This document shows positions 1 through 8,310 of a stretch of DNA of 32,882 nt, in pieces. The translations under genes were made by a program, and so were the position numbers. How positions within the stretch are numbered: position 1 is the first letter of the stretch; each line of letters begins with the position of its first letter. The notes under the pieces were generated by a model, which worked only from the letters and a program-made list of their open reading frames with translations, did not search any database and was not told the DNA's origin. Where the stretch lies: the NCBI GenBank assembly GCA_903927755.1, contig CAIYOD010000126.1:1-32882 (forward strand), in the 5' to 3' direction. The DNA is from an uncultured Thermoleophilia bacterium (GTDB taxonomy: Bacteria > Actinomycetota > Thermoleophilia > UBA2241).

Positions 1-8
1 GCGGGCGC

Positions 9-2408
9 GTGAGCGCCCGCGCCCGACGAGTCACTCAGAAGTACTCATCACTTCGCGGCCAAACGCCGATAGCGGCCTTGATGACGGAGGCGGGCACAAG
101 ACCTCTACGCGTGCGGCAGGCTGCCGAGCTGCTCGGCGTCAGTCCGGCGACGGTACGTCGCTGGGCCGATAGCGGTCGCCTGGTCAGCCGGCGCACCCAG
201 GGTGGCGAGCGCCGTTTCCATCTCGATGACCTCGAGTCGCGCCGGGCGCCCGCGCCGGCGCCGGCGCGGGAGGGCTCCGCCGAGCGGCGCTACCAGCTGC
301 TGTTGGACACGAGCGTCGAACTGGCGTCCTCACTCGACCTCGACGACGTGCTGCAATCCGCCGCTCGCCGCCTCGGTTCCGCGCTCGACATCCCCGACTG
401 CGACTTCTTCCGGCTCGAGGACGACGAACGGCTGGTCTGTGTGGCGTCGAGCACGAAGGGCCGCTTCGACGACGCCTGGACCGGCCGCGAGTTCGCCGTT
501 CGGGAATGGCCCTCCGCGCGCCTGGCGATCGAGGAGCGCCATGCGGTCGCCATCGACAGCCTCGCCGACCCCCGACTGAGCGAGGCTGAACGCGACTCGG
601 CGCTCGCCTACGGCCAGCGCAGCTTCATCGTCCTTCCGCTCATCGCCCACGACAAGGTGATCGGCACGGTCGAACTGCTCGACCACGTCGAGCGCCGGTT
701 CACGGAGGAGGAGATCGGCGTCGCCGAAGCCGTCGCCCAGCTCGTCGCCCTCGCCATCGAGCGGGCCAAGCTGCATGACGAGGTCAAGCGACTGCACCTC
801 GCCAACCTGCGCGCCCTGAGCTCGGCACTCAGCGCCAAGGATTACTACACGCTCGGCCACGCCAGTCGCGTCGCCGGATACGCGGCGCTGCTGGGGCGCG
901 AGCTGGGGTGGAACGAGGAGCGCCTGATCGAGCTGCAGAACGTCGCCTTCCTCCACGACATCGGCAAGATCGGGGTGTCGGACCGCGTGCTGCTCAAGGC
1001 CGGACCCCTGACCTCGGAGGAGTGGGAGCTGGTGCGTCAGCATCCCGGCATCAGCGCCGAGATCGCGCGGCCGCTCTTCCGCGACGAGCTCGTGGCCGGC
1101 GTGCGGCATCACCACGAGCGCTACGACGGCGGCGGGTATCCGGACGGCCTCGCGGGCGCGGACATCCCGGAGATCGCGCGCCTGCTCTGCGTGGTGGACT
1201 GCTACGACGCGATGTCCAGCGAGCGCCCGTACCGGCGGGCACTCAGCTACCGCCAGTGCCTGGCGGAACTGCGCCGGCTCGCCGGCTCGCAGTTCGACCC
1301 GGACATGGTCGCGCCGTTCCTCAAGGCGCTGCGCCGCCTGCGACGCCGGCGCGCGGAGGTGGACCAGCTCGCCACGCAGGCCGCGGCCCGCATCGACCCC
1401 GCGGCCCATGTCCTCCTGCGCACGCGCGCCGACGAGGCGCGTCCGGAGTACGAGGCCATGGTGACCGCCCTACGCGACTTCCGCGACGAGAACCCGCCGG
1501 TGCGTTTCATCACGAGCTTCGCGGCGACCGAGGAGCGCTGCATCTCCGTGCTCGACACAGGCGAGGACGAGAGCGAGGTCTCGCACGTCGGCGACCAATG
1601 GCTGGCGCAGGACGTGCTCGCCGCCGTGCTCGCCGGCGGCAAGAGCACCGCCAACGTGCTGAACGCCGACGACTTCGGTGTCTGGGTGACAGGCACGGCG
1701 CCGCTCTGCGCCGGCGACGGCACCGTGCTCGGAGCGGTCACGGTCGACGTCCCCGCGCTGGAGTGGGCTCCCTCCCTCCAGAGCGACCAGTCGCACACCC
1801 TCGCGGCCATCCTCAGATCGGCGACCATCCGCTTCAGCAGAGCGGAGGTCGAAGCCATCACGGACAGCCTCACCGGCCTCTACAACCACCGCTACCTGCA
1901 CGAGCGGCTCGAAGAGGAGCTCGATCGCGCGCGCCGCTACGACGACGTGGTCAGCCTGTTGTTCATCGACTGTGACGAATTCAAGCAGTTCAACGACGCG
2001 TATGGGCACAAGCTGGGCGACGCGGCCCTGGCGCGCATCGCGCGCATCCTGGAGTCGTGCAGCCGCCGCGTGGACCTCGCGGCCCGGTACGGTGGCGAGG
2101 AGTTCGTGCTCGTGCTGGTGGGCACAGACGACGCGGGCGCGCGGATCGTCGCGGAGCGCATCCGCGCGGAGGTCAAGACCACGGGCCTCGCCGGCGGGCA
2201 GCCTCTCACCGTCAGTGTCGGCATCGCCTGCTACCCCGGTGACGCCGCCGGGAGAGACGAACTGCTCGACAAGGCCGACTGGGCGATGTACGCGGCCAAG
2301 CGGAGCGGCCGCGACCAGGTGCTGTCTTTCCGCGACGAGCTCGTCGCCCGGGACTGGGCGTCGCGGAGCGGCAGCCGCGCCCACGCAGGACCTCGCGGCG
2401 GCCGCTGA
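9..2408 (+). CDS. HTH-GAF-HD-GYP-(Cache/PDC-like)-GGDEF cyclic-di-GMP turnover protein
   Basis: A soluble signalling protein with both c-di-GMP synthesis and breakdown modules. Counting from the GTG at 9: a MerR/excisionase-like helix-turn-helix (residues ~33-80, VRQAAELLGVSPATVRRW), an Ala-Pro linker, a GAF domain (~92-255), an HD-GYP phosphodiesterase (~263-440; HDIGKIG at 316-322, HHERYDGGGYP from 367), a Cache/PDC-like segment (~470-625, ending APLCAGDGTVLGAVTVDV) and a GGDEF cyclase (~630-790; GGEEF at 695-699 with an RxxD inhibitory site five residues before it). Key residues of both enzymes are intact. I see no membrane segment. The true start may be the ATG at 81, which begins just before the HTH. 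Neither start has a clear Shine-Dalgarno, and the frame is open to the window edge. Its target genes are unknown. It is convergent with the hydrogenase operon. Confidence 0.88.
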   Translation: MSARARRVTQKYSSLRGQTPIAALMTEAGTRPLRVRQAAELLGVSPATVRRWADSGRLVSRRTQGGERRFHLDDLESRRAPAPAPAREGSAERRYQLLLDTSVELASSLDLDDVLQSAARRLGSALDIPDCDFFRLEDDERLVCVASSTKGRFDDAWTGREFAVREWPSARLAIEERHAVAIDSLADPRLSEAERDSALAYGQRSFIVLPLIAHDKVIGTVELLDHVERRFTEEEIGVAEAVAQLVALAIERAKLHDEVKRLHLANLRALSSALSAKDYYTLGHASRVAGYAALLGRELGWNEERLIELQNVAFLHDIGKIGVSDRVLLKAGPLTSEEWELVRQHPGISAEIARPLFRDELVAGVRHHHERYDGGGYPDGLAGADIPEIARLLCVVDCYDAMSSERPYRRALSYRQCLAELRRLAGSQFDPDMVAPFLKALRRLRRRRAEVDQLATQAAARIDPAAHVLLRTRADEARPEYEAMVTALRDFRDENPPVRFITSFAATEERCISVLDTGEDESEVSHVGDQWLAQDVLAAVLAGGKSTANVLNADDFGVWVTGTAPLCAGDGTVLGAVTVDVPALEWAPSLQSDQSHTLAAILRSATIRFSRAEVEAITDSLTGLYNHRYLHERLEEELDRARRYDDVVSLLFIDCDEFKQFNDAYGHKLGDAALARIARILESCSRRVDLAARYGGEEFVLVLVGTDDAGARIVAERIRAEVKTTGLAGGQPLTVSVGIACYPGDAAGRDELLDKADWAMYAAKRSGRDQVLSFRDELVARDWASRSGSRAHAGPRGGR

Positions 2409-2570
2409 GGCTCGCCACCCGGGGTGACTGCCGAGCCGGCCGAGCCGGCACGCTCCTGCGTCCCCTCCTCCGGAGACGCCGCCGGCGTGAAGCCGGAGAG
2501 GGCGGGCGGTAGGACTGACCGTGGGGGGACCCGCCCGCCCCGTCCGGCGTCACGCCGGGGCCTTGCGATG

Positions 2571-2602
2571 CGGCCGGCCGGGCGGGGGAGTCCGGCCGGC
2601 CG
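2571..2602. terminator. GC-rich hairpin between convergent genes
   Basis: A perfect 11-bp inverted repeat (CGGCCGGCCGG at 2571-2581 with CCGGCCGGCCG at 2592-2602) encloses a 10-nt loop. It lies in the 216-bp gap between the stop of the GGDEF gene (+) and the stop of the last kinase gene of the hydrogenase operon (-). There is no T-tract on either side, but the position suggests a bidirectional terminator. Other shorter GC-rich repeats occur in the same gap and nothing else is recognisable there. Confidence 0.6.
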
Positions 2603-2624
2603 CGTCTTCATGCCGGCGTCGCGC

Positions 2625-4079
2625 TCAAGCCGGCAGCAGCACGCTGAAGGTCGAGCCCTCGCCCTCGACGCTGGCCGCCTCCAGGCGACCACCGGCGCGC
2701 TCCACGAGGCGCTTCACGATCGAGAGCCCGAGGCCATTGCCCTCGAGCTCGCGCGTCTCGGCGCGCTTCTCGCGGAAGAACTCGTCCCACAGCCGCGCGA
2801 GGTTCTCCTCCCTGATGCCGATGCCGGTGTCGGCGACGTCGAGTCGCAGCCAGCCGTCCACGACGGCGCCGCGGATGGTCACCGTCCCGCCGTCGCGGTT
2901 GTACTTGACCGCGTTGCCGACGAGGTTGCTGAGCACCAACTGCAGGTCGTCGGGGCGGATGAGCGCCGGCGGCAGGTCCTCGGCAAGGTCGGTGATCACC
3001 TCGACGCCACGCTGCCCCCCGCGCTCGCGGGCGAGCTCCGCGACCTCGTCCAGGACGGGAGCGACCGGGACGAGCTCGGCTTCCTCGGCCTCCGGCGCCT
3101 GCTCGCTGCGCGCCAGCGTCAGCAGGTCGCGGATCAGTTCCACGAGGTTGTCGATGCGATGGTCGGCGCGGGCGATCATCGGCAGGTACTGATCGAGATC
3201 CTCGCCGAGACTCTTGTCGGTCACCACCTCGAGAAGGCCCTTGATCGAGCCCAGAGGGCTCTTGAGCTCGTGCACCATCGTGCGGATGAACTTCTGCTTC
3301 TCCATGGCCAGACGCCGCACTTCGCTGATGTCGCTCAGCGTGAGGATGCGGCCGCGAGCCTCGCCGTCGTCGTCGCGGAACGTGACGATGCTCGTCATCC
3401 ACGCCTGCTCGCCGATCTCGAGCTGGCGGACGGTGCGGTCCTTGGCCGGCGCCGCGAGCTGCTCGCCCAGCGTCGCCAGGGCGCCGCCTCCGAGCAACTC
3501 CTGCGCCGGCCGCATGAGGGCCTCGCCCTCGCCCAGCTCCAGCAGCTCGAGCATCGGCGGGTTCGCGAGCACCACGTCGCCGTCCCGGTTGACCACGAGG
3601 ACGGCGTCGCGCAGGGAGCTCACCAGGGAGTGCGTCTGCGTCTTCTCTTCGGCGAGGGCAAGCAGGCTCGCCTCGTGCTCGGCGCGCAGGCGCTCCGCCT
3701 CCGTGCGCGCCTTCTTGTGCCGCAGAAGCGTGACGATGACGCCCTCGAGGTCGTCCGGACTGAACGGCTTGGGCAGGAAGAAGTCCACGCCCTGGCGCGT
3801 CGCGGCGATCGCCGTGTCGATGTTGGCGTAGGCGGTGATCATGCAGATCATGGCCTCGCAGCCGCGCTGCTTCATGGTCTGGAGCAGGCTGAGGCCGTCG
3901 GTGTCGGGCAGGCGGTAGTCGAGCAGGGCGACGTCGTAGTCGCGCTCGTCAAGAGCCGCCAGCGCAGAGGCGCCGTCGGCGGCCTCGGCGACCTCGTAGC
4001 CCTCCATCTCCAGGATCGTGCGGATGCCGCTGCGCACGCCGTACTCGTCGTCGACGATGAGGATGCTGCCCTCGGCCAT
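2625..4079 (-). CDS. Receiver-PAS-histidine kinase (hybrid sensor kinase)
   Basis: A 484-residue cytoplasmic signalling protein. An N-terminal receiver domain (residues 1-~120; acidic pair D10/D11, phospho-acceptor D54 in LLDYRLP, conserved Lys in FFLPKPF near 104) is followed by a coiled linker, a PAS-like domain (~148-255), a HisKA dimerisation domain with phospho-His H270 in MVHELKSPLG, and a HATPase domain (NLVGNAVKYN, DTGIGI, GNGLGLSIV). No transmembrane segment is visible. The ATG at 4079 has a GAGAGGAGA Shine-Dalgarno. It is the last gene of the hydrogenase operon, 24 nt after the small receiver gene. The N-terminal receiver suggests it takes input by phosphotransfer from another kinase, perhaps the hydrogenase-like kinase two genes upstream. 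Its own output target is not in the window. Confidence 0.9.
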   Translation of the reverse strand: MAEGSILIVDDEYGVRSGIRTILEMEGYEVAEAADGASALAALDERDYDVALLDYRLPDTDGLSLLQTMKQRGCEAMICMITAYANIDTAIAATRQGVDFFLPKPFSPDDLEGVIVTLLRHKKARTEAERLRAEHEASLLALAEEKTQTHSLVSSLRDAVLVVNRDGDVVLANPPMLELLELGEGEALMRPAQELLGGGALATLGEQLAAPAKDRTVRQLEIGEQAWMTSIVTFRDDDGEARGRILTLSDISEVRRLAMEKQKFIRTMVHELKSPLGSIKGLLEVVTDKSLGEDLDQYLPMIARADHRIDNLVELIRDLLTLARSEQAPEAEEAELVPVAPVLDEVAELARERGGQRGVEVITDLAEDLPPALIRPDDLQLVLSNLVGNAVKYNRDGGTVTIRGAVVDGWLRLDVADTGIGIREENLARLWDEFFREKRAETRELEGNGLGLSIVKRLVERAGGRLEAASVEGEGSTFSVLLPA

Positions 4080-4103
4080 GATGGTCTCCTCTCCCGCCTC
4101 GCG

Positions 4104-4529
4104 TCAGACCGCGGCCGGCTCGCCGTCAGGGGTCACCACGGCGAGCTCCTCGATCACCGCGAGTACCTGCTTGCCGGTCACCGGCTTGTCCAGGAACCGG
4201 GCCAGCCGGGACCACTCGCGCAGTCCGCCGGCCTCGCCGTCGAACCGCGTGCCGGTCTCCGCGGCCACGCCGCTGAGCATGACGAGCGGGATGTGGCTCA
4301 GCCGCTCGTCCTTCCCGATCCGGTAGCCCAGACGGAATCCGTCGTCCACGTGCTCCATCATCAGGTCGAGGAAGATGATCGCCGGCGTCTCCCTCTCGAG
4401 CAGCGCCATCGCCGCGTCGGGGGACTCGACGGTCAGCACGCGGTAGCCGCGCGCCTCGAGGTAGAGCTGCTTGCTCTGCAGGAAGTCCCGGTCGTCGTCG
4501 ACGAACAGGACAGTAGTCGGGGTGGTCAT
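4104..4529 (-). CDS. Stand-alone response regulator receiver protein
   Basis: A 141-residue protein consisting of one CheY-like receiver domain with no output domain. D11-D13 form the acidic pocket, D55 in FLDLMM is the predicted phospho-acceptor, Ser in MLSG follows beta-4, and the conserved Lys lies in FLDKPV. The ATG at 4529 overlaps the stop of the upstream kinase in an ATGA arrangement, so translation is coupled. It resembles the other small receiver of this operon (10863-11285): both have LEARGY, an MM-rich segment after the phospho-Asp, an insert ending in REW, and KPV. It probably accepts phosphate from the adjacent hydrogenase-like kinase and passes it on or acts by protein contact. 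The assignment as a receiver is firm; the partner is inferred. Confidence 0.9.
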   Translation of the reverse strand: MTTPTTVLFVDDDRDFLQSKQLYLEARGYRVLTVESPDAAMALLERETPAIIFLDLMMEHVDDGFRLGYRIGKDERLSHIPLVMLSGVAAETGTRFDGEAGGLREWSRLARFLDKPVTGKQVLAVIEELAVVTPDGEPAAV

Positions 4530-6565
4530 GACGCAGCTCCCTTGTTGTCGATCAACGCGGCCTGCCCGCCCGCGTGGGCGCTGGGGAGCTCCACGTGGAA
4601 GGTCGTGCCGCGATCGGTCTCCGTGTCGAACCAGATCGTGCCGTTGTGCATCTTGATGATGCCGTAGCTGATGGGCAGGCCGAGGCCCGTTCCCTTGCCG
4701 ATGCTCTTGGTGGTGAAGAAGGGCTGGAAGACCTTGTCGCGGGCGCTCTGGGGGATGCCCGCGCCCTCGTCGCTCACGGCCAGATGGATGCGCCCGCCGC
4801 CCTCGACCTCGTAGGCGCTCACGCGCACGGTGCCGTCCCGGCCCTCCATCGCCTCGACCCCGTTCTTGACCAGGTTCACGAGCACCTGGGTCATCTGGTC
4901 GCGGTCGAGGTCGGCGCGCAGGCCGGGCTCCACGTCGACGACCAGGTCGACGACGTGGCCGCTGGGGTCCACGGTCGCCGCCGCGGAATCGACCGCCATC
5001 TGCACGACGTCCTGCACATCGACGTCCTCGACGTGCACGCGGCTCTGACGGGCGAAGTCGAGCAGATTGCCGACGATCTTCTTGCAGCGCTCGCTCTCCT
5101 CGGCCACGAGCTTGAGATCGTGGTCCAGGTCGTCGCGGTCGTTGAGCTTCTTCTTGAGGATGTGCGTGTACAGGAGGATCGTGCTGAGCGGGTTGTTGAG
5201 CTCGTGCGCGACCCCGGCCGCCATCTGGCCCATGCTGGCCAGCTTCTCGGTGTTGATGATGTGCCGGTGGACGTCGCGCATCTCGCTCCACGGCACGTTG
5301 AGTTCGATGCAGACGCGCTCGGCCTGGTCGATCATGAACGGCAGGCACATGGCGTCCTCGGCCATGCCGGAGTAGACGGCGATAGCCTTGGCGCGGCAGG
5401 TCGTGTAGCCACAGGCGCCGCAGTTCAGCTCGTCCTCGGGGAAGAACTTGTTGGTGCGCCCGAGGATCTCGCGGATCTCGTCCTCGGTCGGCTCGGGCAG
5501 ACGCTGATCGTCCGGCGTGTACGTGCGGCCGAGCATGAGGCCGGCGAAGTCCTCGGCGAGCGGGTCGCCGTCGGGCGCCAGCGCCTCCTGACGGCGACAC
5601 TCGGCGACGTACTCGCCGACGCGGCGCTTGCGCAGGAGGCCGGGCTCGGAGGAGCTGATGCCCGGCCCGCAGTAGCAGCCGCGGCACATGAGGGCCTCCA
5701 CGAGCAGGGTCTGGCCCGTGTCGGCCTCGCTGAGGTTGTCCAGCACCTCGATGGCCTCATCGTGACCGCTGACCACGAGGACGTCCGGATCGAGCATGCC
5801 GCGGTCCATGCCGGCGGCGTCGAGCAGCCCGCCGGGCAGCGGGAACACCCGCGCCCGCCCGGCGGCCGGCTCGTCCCACTCGGCCTCCGCGGCAGTCGCG
5901 GGATCCACGCCCTTCGCCGCCAGCACGCGATGCGCCTCCTGCAGCGTGAGCACCTCGTCGATCACATCCGGCAGCAGCGGGTCACGCGCTTCCGCCTTCT
6001 TGGCGACGCAGGGTCCGACGAAGACGCAGCGCACCTGCTCGCCGTAGAGCTCCTTGACGGCAAGCGCGGTGGCGATCATCGGGGACACGATCGGCACGAG
6101 GCGGTCCACCATCTCGGGGTGGTACTTGCGCACGTACTCGGCCACGGCAGGGCAGGCGGTCGCGATGTGCACGCCCGTCGGGTTCTCCTCGAGGTACTCC
6201 GCATAGGCGCGGCTCACCAGGTCGGCGCCCTGCGCGACCTCCACGACGAAGTCGAACCCGGCCGCCTTGAAGGCGCCGACGAGCTGCCCGGCCGGCACGT
6301 CGAAGCCCGCCGGGAACGACGGCGCCAGCAGGGCGGCCACGGGGGCGTCCTCCTCGAGCAGCCAGGACGCCCGCTCCACCCCGCTCAGGTACGCCTTCGC
6401 GTTCTGGGAGCAGACCAGGGTGCAGTTGCCGCAGGCGATGCAGCGCTCGTCGACCACGAACGCCTGGCCGTCCTCGATGCGGATCGCCTGCGCCGGGCAG
6501 TCGCGCACGCAGGTGTAGCACCTGCGGCAGTTCTGCTTGATCGTCGTGATGATCTTGCCGCTCAT
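4526..6565 (-). CDS. [FeFe]-hydrogenase-like sensor histidine kinase with ferredoxin and Fe-S domains
   Basis: A 679-residue putative H2 or redox sensor kinase. In order: a 2[4Fe-4S] ferredoxin domain (C13/C16/C19/C23; C42/C45/C48/C52), a [FeFe]-hydrogenase H-domain (~75-330), an RnfB-type Fe-S domain (C382, C385, C390, C407 in an NCGACGYTTC context), HisKA with H454 in AAGVAHELNNPL, and HATPase (NLVKNGVEAM, DEGAGIP, GTGLGLPIS). H-domain motifs diverge from catalytic enzymes. L1 reads ATACPA, with Ala where catalytic enzymes have the proton-shuttling Cys. L2 reads GPCVAKKAE. L3 reads LMCRGCYCGPG instead of CPGGCxGGGGQP. Ala at the shuttle position is a known feature of sensory (group C) hydrogenases. 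The ATG at 6565 lies 12 nt after hydA, and the end overlaps the next receiver gene by 4 nt. No transmembrane segment is visible. H2 sensing is inferred. Confidence 0.9.
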   Translation of the reverse strand: MSGKIITTIKQNCRRCYTCVRDCPAQAIRIEDGQAFVVDERCIACGNCTLVCSQNAKAYLSGVERASWLLEEDAPVAALLAPSFPAGFDVPAGQLVGAFKAAGFDFVVEVAQGADLVSRAYAEYLEENPTGVHIATACPAVAEYVRKYHPEMVDRLVPIVSPMIATALAVKELYGEQVRCVFVGPCVAKKAEARDPLLPDVIDEVLTLQEAHRVLAAKGVDPATAAEAEWDEPAAGRARVFPLPGGLLDAAGMDRGMLDPDVLVVSGHDEAIEVLDNLSEADTGQTLLVEALMCRGCYCGPGISSSEPGLLRKRRVGEYVAECRRQEALAPDGDPLAEDFAGLMLGRTYTPDDQRLPEPTEDEIREILGRTNKFFPEDELNCGACGYTTCRAKAIAVYSGMAEDAMCLPFMIDQAERVCIELNVPWSEMRDVHRHIINTEKLASMGQMAAGVAHELNNPLSTILLYTHILKKKLNDRDDLDHDLKLVAEESERCKKIVGNLLDFARQSRVHVEDVDVQDVVQMAVDSAAATVDPSGHVVDLVVDVEPGLRADLDRDQMTQVLVNLVKNGVEAMEGRDGTVRVSAYEVEGGGRIHLAVSDEGAGIPQSARDKVFQPFFTTKSIGKGTGLGLPISYGIIKMHNGTIWFDTETDRGTTFHVELPSAHAGGQAALIDNKGAAS

Positions 6566-6577
6566 ACGAGGCTCCAG

Positions 6578-8299
6578 TCAGACCGCCGCGACCTTGTCGG
6601 GCCTGCGGTCGGTGTAGGTGCGGTGCAACAGTCGGTGGGAGACCTCGCCCAGCGGACGGCCGAGGAGCTCCTCGTAGAGTGCCTGGACGTCGGCGTTCTC
6701 GTGTGAGCGCCGGGTGCGTGAGCGCCTGTCCACTTCGTAGAGGCGCTCCAGCCGCTCCCTGACGGCGTCCGCGTCGGTGTCGTACGGCTGTCCGCCGCCG
6801 CCGATGCAGCCGCCGGGGCAGCTCATGACCTCGATGAAGTGCATGCCGGCCTCAGGATCCAGGAGACCGTCCACGGACTCCTTGACCCGCCCGAGGCCGT
6901 TGACCACGGCCAGGTTCAGCTGCGCTTCGCCGGCGGTGACAGTGAAGCGGCGCACGCCCTCGGCGCCGCGGGCCTCGGCGACCTTGGGGCCGCCTTCGAG
7001 CTCCTCGCCGGCGACCAGCATGTACGCCGTGCGCACGGCCGCTTCCATCACGCCGCCGCTGCCGGCGAACAGCCGGCCGGCGCCGGTCGCCTCGGCGAAC
7101 GGCTCGTCCAGCGGCGCCTGCTCGGTGAACTTGCCGAACTCGACGCCGAACCGGCCCCAGAGGTGCTCCAGCTCGCGCGTCGTGAGGACGTAGTCCACAT
7201 CGCTGAGGTCCTGCGCCTCGAACTTCTTCGCGGTGCACGGCATGAGGGAGACGACCACGAGGCGCTTGCCGGCGAGATCGGTGTGCTTCGGATAGATCTC
7301 GCGGATCAGCGCGCCCGCCATCTGCTGCGGGCTCTTGCAGGTGGAGAGGTGCGGGATCAGGTCGGGACGATGCGTCTCCACGAAGTTCACCCAGGCCGGA
7401 GAACAGCTGGTGAACATCGGCAGCACGCCGCCGTTCTGGATGCGATCGAGCAGCTCGGAGCCCTCTTCCATGATCGTCAGGTCGGCGGCGAAGCTCGTGT
7501 CGAACACGGCGTCGAAGCCGATGCGCTTGAGCGCCGCCGCCAGCCGCTCGAGCATCATGCGGACGCCCTCGCTCTTGCTGTGGCCCTCCAGCAGGGTCGC
7601 CGGCACGGCCGGAGCGACCTGGGCGACCACGACGGCGTCGGGGTCGGCCAGTGCCGCGACGACCTCGTCCACCTGGTCGCGCTCGACGATGGCGCCCGTC
7701 GGGCACACCCGGGCGCACTGTCCACAGTAGACGCACTCGCTGACGTTGAGGCCGATGGCGAAGCCGGGCGCCACCTTCGTCTTGAACCCTCGCCCGGTGA
7801 AGTCGATCGCGCCCACGCCTTGCACGTCGTGGCAGACGGTGACGCAGCGGCCGCAGAGCACGCACTTGTTGGGGTCGCGCCAGAGCGCCGGAGAGCTGAT
7901 GTCCACCGGGTGCTGCTTGACGGCGCCGACGTAGCGGCGCTGGCGGACGCCCACGTCGGCGGCCAGCGTCGCCAGCTCGCAGTCGCCGCCGCGCACGCAG
8001 GAGAGGCAGTCCTGCGGGTGGCTCGCGATGAGCAGTTCCATGATCGCGCGCCGCGCCTTGAGCACCCGCGGCGTGTGCGTGTGGACGGCCATGCCGTCGG
8101 TCACCTCGAGCGTGCAGCTGGTGAGCAGCCGCGGCGCGCCCTCGACCTCGACCACGCACAGGCGGCAGGAGGCCGCCGGGCTGGGGGCCCAGTCGAGGGA
8201 GCAGAGGTGCGGGATGTCGACGCCGGCGCGTTTGGCCGCCTTGAGCACGGTCTCGCCGCGCGTCGCCTCGATCTGTTTGCCGTTGATGGTGAGCTTCAT
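6578..8299 (-). CDS. hydA: [FeFe] hydrogenase catalytic subunit HydA (M3 type)
   Basis: Catalytic subunit of a cytoplasmic NAD(H)-linked [FeFe] hydrogenase, 573 residues, close to Clostridium pasteurianum CpI in size and layout. It has an N-terminal [2Fe-2S] domain (C33, C45, C48, C62), a His-ligated [4Fe-4S] site (H94, C98, C101, C107), two [4Fe-4S] clusters (C146/C149/C152/C156 and C189/C192/C195/C199), then the H-cluster domain: L1 TSCSPAW (C299, S300), L2 MPCTAKKFE (C355), L3 VMSCPGGCIGGGGQP (C494, C498). The small-subunit-like tail follows. S300 replaces the second Cys of the usual TSCCP. The ATG at 8299 has an AGAGGA Shine-Dalgarno and starts 11 nt after hydB. Maturases HydE/F/G must be encoded elsewhere. 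Electron bifurcation with NADH and ferredoxin is inferred from the HydABC architecture. Confidence 0.95.
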   Translation of the reverse strand: MKLTINGKQIEATRGETVLKAAKRAGVDIPHLCSLDWAPSPAASCRLCVVEVEGAPRLLTSCTLEVTDGMAVHTHTPRVLKARRAIMELLIASHPQDCLSCVRGGDCELATLAADVGVRQRRYVGAVKQHPVDISSPALWRDPNKCVLCGRCVTVCHDVQGVGAIDFTGRGFKTKVAPGFAIGLNVSECVYCGQCARVCPTGAIVERDQVDEVVAALADPDAVVVAQVAPAVPATLLEGHSKSEGVRMMLERLAAALKRIGFDAVFDTSFAADLTIMEEGSELLDRIQNGGVLPMFTSCSPAWVNFVETHRPDLIPHLSTCKSPQQMAGALIREIYPKHTDLAGKRLVVVSLMPCTAKKFEAQDLSDVDYVLTTRELEHLWGRFGVEFGKFTEQAPLDEPFAEATGAGRLFAGSGGVMEAAVRTAYMLVAGEELEGGPKVAEARGAEGVRRFTVTAGEAQLNLAVVNGLGRVKESVDGLLDPEAGMHFIEVMSCPGGCIGGGGQPYDTDADAVRERLERLYEVDRRSRTRRSHENADVQALYEELLGRPLGEVSHRLLHRTYTDRRPDKVAAV

Positions 8300-8310
8300 G
8301 GTCGTTCCTC

